Positions 59,728-64,000 of a stretch of 64,000 bases of DNA are shown in pieces; the stretch's first letter is position 1; every line of letters starts with the position of its first letter. The stretch lies in the NCBI RefSeq assembly GCF_007655135.1, contig NC_045130.1, positions 1,984,001-2,048,000 of the forward strand, written 5' to 3'. The notes beneath the pieces are model-generated. The model made no database searches and was not told the DNA's origin. It saw nothing but the letters and a program-made list of their open reading frames with translations. Made by a program: the position numbers and the translations under genes. This stretch comes from Punica granatum (lineage: Eukaryota > Streptophyta > Magnoliopsida > Myrtales > Lythraceae).

Positions 59728-61228
59728 GGCGTTTGGTTCGAGTATTGTTAGACTACATGGAATGTAAAGATTTGAGGAAAAGTTTAATTATGGAATTTTT
59801 TTCCTGGATTAAAAGTTGAAATGTGAGATTGTTGTGTTTGGTAAATTATATTCGGTTACGAAGAATGTGAGTGATAATATAATGTATGACTTATTTTTGT
59901 AGAGATGATTGAGGGTTCCATGACTGTAATCTCCATTTTAACCTAACAATTCCACATGTTTTGAATGTAAAGTCTTTACCGACTACAGCTGTAAAGTTTT
60001 ACTCAAGCAGATGATTACAATGATTAACCTTTACAACCTCTACAAATAAACGCTGCAAAATATTATGTAAAGTTCGAATTTTACATTGGGGCGTTTGGTT
60101 CTAGTATTGTTAGATTACGTAGAATGTGAAGATTGTAGGGAAAGTTTAATTATGAAATTTTTTCCTAGATTAAAAGTTGAAATGTGATATTGTTATGTTT
60201 GGTAAATTATTTTGGATTACAGGAAATGTGAATGACAATGTAATATATTATTTATTTTTATAGAGAAAATTGTGGGTCCCACGACCGCAATCTCCATTGC
60301 AATCTAACAATTCCGCCTGTTTTGAATGCAAAGCCTTTACCGACCACGATTGTAAAATCCTAACTCGAACAAATCATTATAATAGTTAACTTTTACAACT
60401 TCTACAAACAAACGTTGTAAAATACTATGTAAAGTTCGAACTTTACATAGAAACAAACCCCTACAGGCGTTTGGTTCGAGTATTGTTAGATTATATGGAA
60501 TATGAAGATTTGAGGGAAAATTTAACTTTGAAAATTTTTTCTTGGGTTAAAAGTTGAAATGTGAAATTGTTGTGTTTGGTAAACCATATTGAATTATGAG
60601 GAATGTGAGTGATAATATAATATATGATTTATTTTTGTAGAGATGATTGTGGGTTCCACGATTGTAATCTCCGTTGTAATCTAGCAATTCCACATGTTTT
60701 GAATGTAAAGTCTTTATCGACCACGGATGTAAAGTTCTAGCTCGAGCAAATAATTACAATGATTATCTTTTACAACATTTACAAACAAACCCTGTAAAAT
60801 ACTATGTAAAGTTCGAATTTTATATAGAAACAAACCCCTACAGGCGTTTGGTTCGAGTATTGTTAGATTACATGAAATGTAAAGATTTGATGGAAAATTT
60901 AACTATGAAATTTTTTTTCTTAGATTAAAAGTTGAAATGTGAAATTATTGTGTTTGGAAAACTATATTGGATTACGAAAATGTGAGTGATAATATAATAT
61001 ATGATTTATTTTTATAGAGATGACTGTGAGCCAACGACCGTAATTTTCGTTATAATCTAACAATTCTACTTGTATTGAATGCAAAGTTTTTACCGATCAC
61101 GGATGTAAAGTTCTAACTCGAGTAAATGATTATAATGATTAACTTTTATAACTTTTACAAATAAACGCAGTAAAATATTATGTAAAGATTGAACTTTACA
61201 ATGTTCGGACATTACATAGAAACAAACA
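59728..61228. repeat. Tandem array of four ~370-bp MITE-like units
   Basis: Units begin at 59728, 60090, 60466 and 60843 with GGCGTTTGGTTCGAGTATTG (unit 2 has one change). Each runs through ATTAAAAGTTGAAATGTGA, GTGTTTGGTAAA, TAGAGATGATTG, CCACATGTTTTGAATG and ATGTAAAGTTCGAATTTTAC. The last three end with ACATAGAAACAAAC, a partial inverse of the GTTTGG start; units 1 and 2 abut directly. The units differ by many scattered substitutions, so the array is old. There is no open frame. Confidence 0.88.
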
Positions 61229-62085
61229 CGAACGAAAATAAGGACGGAACGCATCCATCGTTTTTTTCTTTTTATAAATATGTGTTTCATTTGGTTCTTG
61301 GGCGGCTTCATACTTTGAGAAACCCTTTCCGAAAAGGTAAAAATGGGGACTGACCCGACCATTTACTCCCAGTACGAAGAACTTCCCATATCAGGGAATA
61401 AAGTAACTATTTTATAATAACGACAAATATATGGATTTGGCTCGAATAATCTTCATGTCCCATATGAATATCTCACAAAGTTCACAAAACAAGTTAATTA
61501 AGTCACACTCACGCGGATGATAAAGTAGCATTATTCATTATCATCACAAATGCCATCCGTTTAATTATCTTTCTCGAGAGATATTTCGGCACAGTGAATA
61601 GGAGGAAATAACATTTCTCTTAATTATGATTACTTTATAATTTGTAAGTTTTCTGAAATTTCACGAGACATTGCATTTGCATCACGTTTACATTTCTGAG
61701 ATATGGTCTGGCAGGACGAATGTTTGATCCTCAGTCTTTTTCGATAGTCGAATCGAACGTTTGAAGAGGATAAAATGCACTCCAACAGACGTTGTTATTT
61801 GCATCATTGAAACAAGCAATATACAATATATACGCCACACCTCATTCAATTATAGAAATGAGTCATTATATATATCTTCCCGTCCATTTTTCGTTCTGTA
61901 TTTGGTCGAGACATATCAACGGTTTTGAAATGCAATCCTTTACGATCTTAATCAGAAAAGCCAATGAAAAAATCCCGCGTATTTGAGGGATGAATTTGCC
62001 TTTCAATTCCAAAATGATTGATAAGTAAGTGAAGTTTGGATAGTTCTAAAAATTAAGTTAATCTATATCAATATTGCCCAATGAA
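61229..62085. other. Intergenic, no gene recognised
   Basis: AT-rich DNA with short spurious frames only. Confidence 0.5.
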
Positions 62086-62089
62086 AGAG

Positions 62090-62220
62090 AGCATAGCTCA
62101 GTAGCACAGGTGACATGCTACTATCATAATGATTTACAAGTTGCGGGTTCGATATTATAGTGAGACTATCAGTGTTAATTTATATTTCTATTTCATTGTA
62201 CTAGTATTTTTCGGTGTGAA
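62090..62220 (+). mobile_element. tRNA-derived SINE
   Basis: The head looks like a tRNA gene: A box TAGCTCAGTAGCACAGG at 62094 and B box GCGGGTTCGATATT at about 62143, about 50 bases apart. It continues with GTGAGACTATC and ends near TATTTCATTGTACTAG, the same tail as the other SINE copies. Confidence 0.7.
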
Positions 62221-62362
62221 CTCTAGTATCCGGAATCCCAATTAGGTCCCGACTAATTCCATCTAGCCGGGTCGACCCACTAAGGACATTACTTAAGCGG
62301 AACAAGAGCCGAACCGCTTGAACAAATCCACATTGGTTCATCGTACTTGGTCTTTTTTTTTT

Positions 62363-62507
62363 AGGTTACAAGGGAGACTCATGGACCTAGTACATTGAAA
62401 TAAAAATCTTAAATATCTAATAAAGGAGGCACGGGTAGTCCCACTGGGTATCGAACCTGAGACCTCTTGGTCATCAGGTGGGAGGTACACCACTATGCTA
62501 TTCCTTT
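62363..62507 (-). mobile_element. tRNA-derived SINE, minus strand
   Basis: Read on the minus strand it has A box TAGCATAGTGGTGTACC, B box CAGGTTCGATACCCAGTG, then GGGACTACCCGTGCCTCC, TTAGATATTTAAGATTTTTA and CAATGTACTAGGTCCATGAG. The tail matches copies at 29130-29220 and in TNL intron 2. It ends about 200 bases upstream of the P450 start codon. Confidence 0.75.
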
Positions 62508-62706
62508 TCTTGATCATCATACTAGGTCTTTTTTTTGTTGGTTACAATCATACTAGGTTTTTGATCTATCTTATAATCGGAAAAAAAAAAAGCCCTTCAG
62601 AGTGGGATATATTAGCAAAAATAGCTTCATATATATATATATATACGCATATCTCTATATATCCCATATCCCTGTAATTCGAGCAGTAAGAATAAGATTG
62701 AGCGCC

Positions 62707-63666
62707 ATGAATGAGTTATGCTCACCATGGCCATCACTGGCAGCAACTCTTGCTTTCTTGGTCGCAATTATCTTATCATCAACCACCACATTTTGGCTCT
62801 TGCTCGTCAAGAGAGCGAGACAGGTCCGGAAGCCAGGCCAGCAGTTACTGCCTGAGCCTTGGGGTCTGCCGATCGTCGGGTACCTCCCCTTCCTAGGCTC
62901 GAACCTCCACCAAGTTTTCATGGAGTTGGCCCGAATCTACGGCCCGATATATAAGATAACCCTCGGGACCAGACTCTATGTCATCATAAACTCACCATCT
63001 CTAGTCAAAGAAGTGGTTCGTGACCACGACATAGTGTTCGCCAACCGGAACCCTAACATTGCCGCACTGGCCTTCTCATATGGCGGGAACGATATAGCCT
63101 TCTCCCCGTACGGGCCCAAGTGGAGGAAGCTACGGAGACTATTTGTCCGAGAGATGCAGAGTAGTGCCAACCTTGATGCATTTTACGATCTCCGGAGGAA
63201 TGAAGTCTGGAAGAGCATCGAGGATGTCTGTGGAAAGTCTGGCACGCCCATCGATGTTGGGGAGCTGGCATTCGTGACGGTTGTGAACATGATATCGGGA
63301 ATGTTCTGGGGCAGGACCCTAAAGGGAGGGCGGGCAGTCAGGCTCGGTGGAGAGTTTCGATCGGCTGCATTCAGGCTAACCAAGGTCCTAGGGAGACCGA
63401 ACGTGTCGGACTTCTTTCCTTTCCTAGCGAGTTTCGACCTGCAAGGGGTGGAGAGGGACATGAAGGAGGTCACCTCTTGGCTGGGACGGATCTTTGACTT
63501 CGTTATCACTCGGTGCGAGGAGGTAAATAATGAAGGGAAAGAAAAGAACACGTGCGATGATCGGACAAAAAGGGATTTCTTGCAATTCCTTATGGAGTAC
63601 GAGGACGAGGATGAGGAGAACTGTGGGAGATCCATCTCTAAGGATCAAATTAAGGCTCTTCTCATG
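62707..63666 (+). CDS. Cytochrome P450, CYP706-like, first exon (3' exon beyond window)
   Basis: Heme-thiolate monooxygenase of the plant A-type P450s, anchored in the ER. This first exon encodes 320 residues and ends with a GT donor after KALLM, in phase 0, the usual intron site just before the I-helix. Residues ~10-36 are the membrane anchor. Then come the proline hinge (LLPEPWGLPIVGYLPFLG), YGPIYKITLGT, the FANRNP stretch, SPYGPKWRKLRRLFVREM (the helix C WxxxR motif), PIDVGELAF and LGRPNVSDFFPFLASFDLQG. These match the CYP706 family. The oxygen-binding AGTDT, ExxR and heme-cysteine motifs would be in the next exon, after base 64000; the 334 bases of intron seen here contain no exon. ATG 62707 was chosen because the anchor follows directly. 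The substrate is unknown. Confidence 0.88.
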
Positions 63667-64000
63667 GTAATGTGTATATATATATAGTGGCGGAATTCCT
63701 TAATTTGCCTTTGATTTCGATGTTCTACCGGCCATACCACGAATGTCTTTGTTTAATTTCCCTCTCGCCACGCATCAAAAACAATATCTAACATGAAACC
63801 AATTAGATTTTGCTCTATGGACCAATATTGTTGCATGTGATTAATTCATCAATGGACCGGGAGAAAATATTCAGTGTATGTAATTTCATGACACTCGTTG
63901 TAACTTATAAAGTAACGATGGCAAATTTTAGTGGATTGACGAGTCTCAACTCAATGAACTAACTATTAGTTTGTATATAAAACCATGATATTATAACATG
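63667..64000 (+). other. Start of the P450 intron
   Basis: AT-rich intron sequence after the GT donor at 63667. No second exon or acceptor with P450 coding follows within the window. Confidence 0.7.

Noticed and set aside
62090..62165. A tRNA gene at the SINE head
   Set aside because: It has A and B boxes but no pairing acceptor stem or usable anticodon arm, and a SINE tail follows.
1..64000. A metabolic gene cluster or CRISPR-like array
   Set aside because: The genes belong to unrelated processes and the repeats are transposons, microsatellites or exon duplications. No short regularly spaced repeat-spacer array is present.

Overview
This is a window of nuclear DNA from a flowering plant. 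The evidence is intron-rich genes with GT-AG introns, a plastid KAS III, a TIR-type NLR immune receptor, a CYP706-like P450, a PLATZ factor, a GPI-anchored lipid-transfer protein and AT-rich intergenic DNA full of plant transposons. A TIR-NBS-LRR gene means a eudicot. I cannot name the species; a woody eudicot is a guess. All exon models were built by reading splice sites and reading phase by hand.

Layout. 1-2.1 kb (+): last seven exons of a flavin-containing monooxygenase (GS-OX type). 2.5 kb (-): tRNA-Gly(GCC). 3.7-4.8 kb (-): a complete five-exon PLATZ zinc-binding factor. 5-12.8 kb: no gene; a tandem duplication interrupted by a Mutator-like MITE, a foldback element with a second half-copy, and Tourist-like MITE copies. 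12.8-17.6 kb (+): eight-exon plastid KAS III, with a Tourist-like MITE in an intron. 18.2-19.5 kb (-): intronless GT47 (exostosin) glycosyltransferase. 19.5-25 kb: intergenic, with a second Mutator-like MITE. 25.1-27.4 kb (+): eleven-exon trehalose-6-phosphate phosphatase. 30.8-36.4 kb (+): a four-exon TIR-NBS-LRR gene with a 2.2 kb transposon-rich first intron. 37.1-38.0 kb (-): intronless NDUFAF6-like complex I assembly factor. 38.9-46.4 kb (-): two tandem HOP/STI1-like co-chaperone genes, the second carrying an internal exon triplication with a frameshift. 47.1-47.7 kb (-): invertase/pectin methylesterase inhibitor. 49.3-49.9 kb: an intact miniature LTR retrotransposon (TRIM). 54.3-56.1 kb (+): GPI-anchored lipid-transfer protein. 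58.3-59.4 kb: a non-autonomous Helitron. 59.7-61.2 kb: four tandem copies of a ~370 bp element. 62-62.5 kb: two SINEs. 62.7 kb to the window end (+): first exon of a CYP706-like cytochrome P450.

The genes are independent plant loci on both strands, not an operon or a pathway cluster. The most unusual structures are the HOP-like pair, where one copy has amplified a C-E exon unit and one repeat has lost two bases, and the well-preserved mobile elements whose target-site duplications can be read directly.
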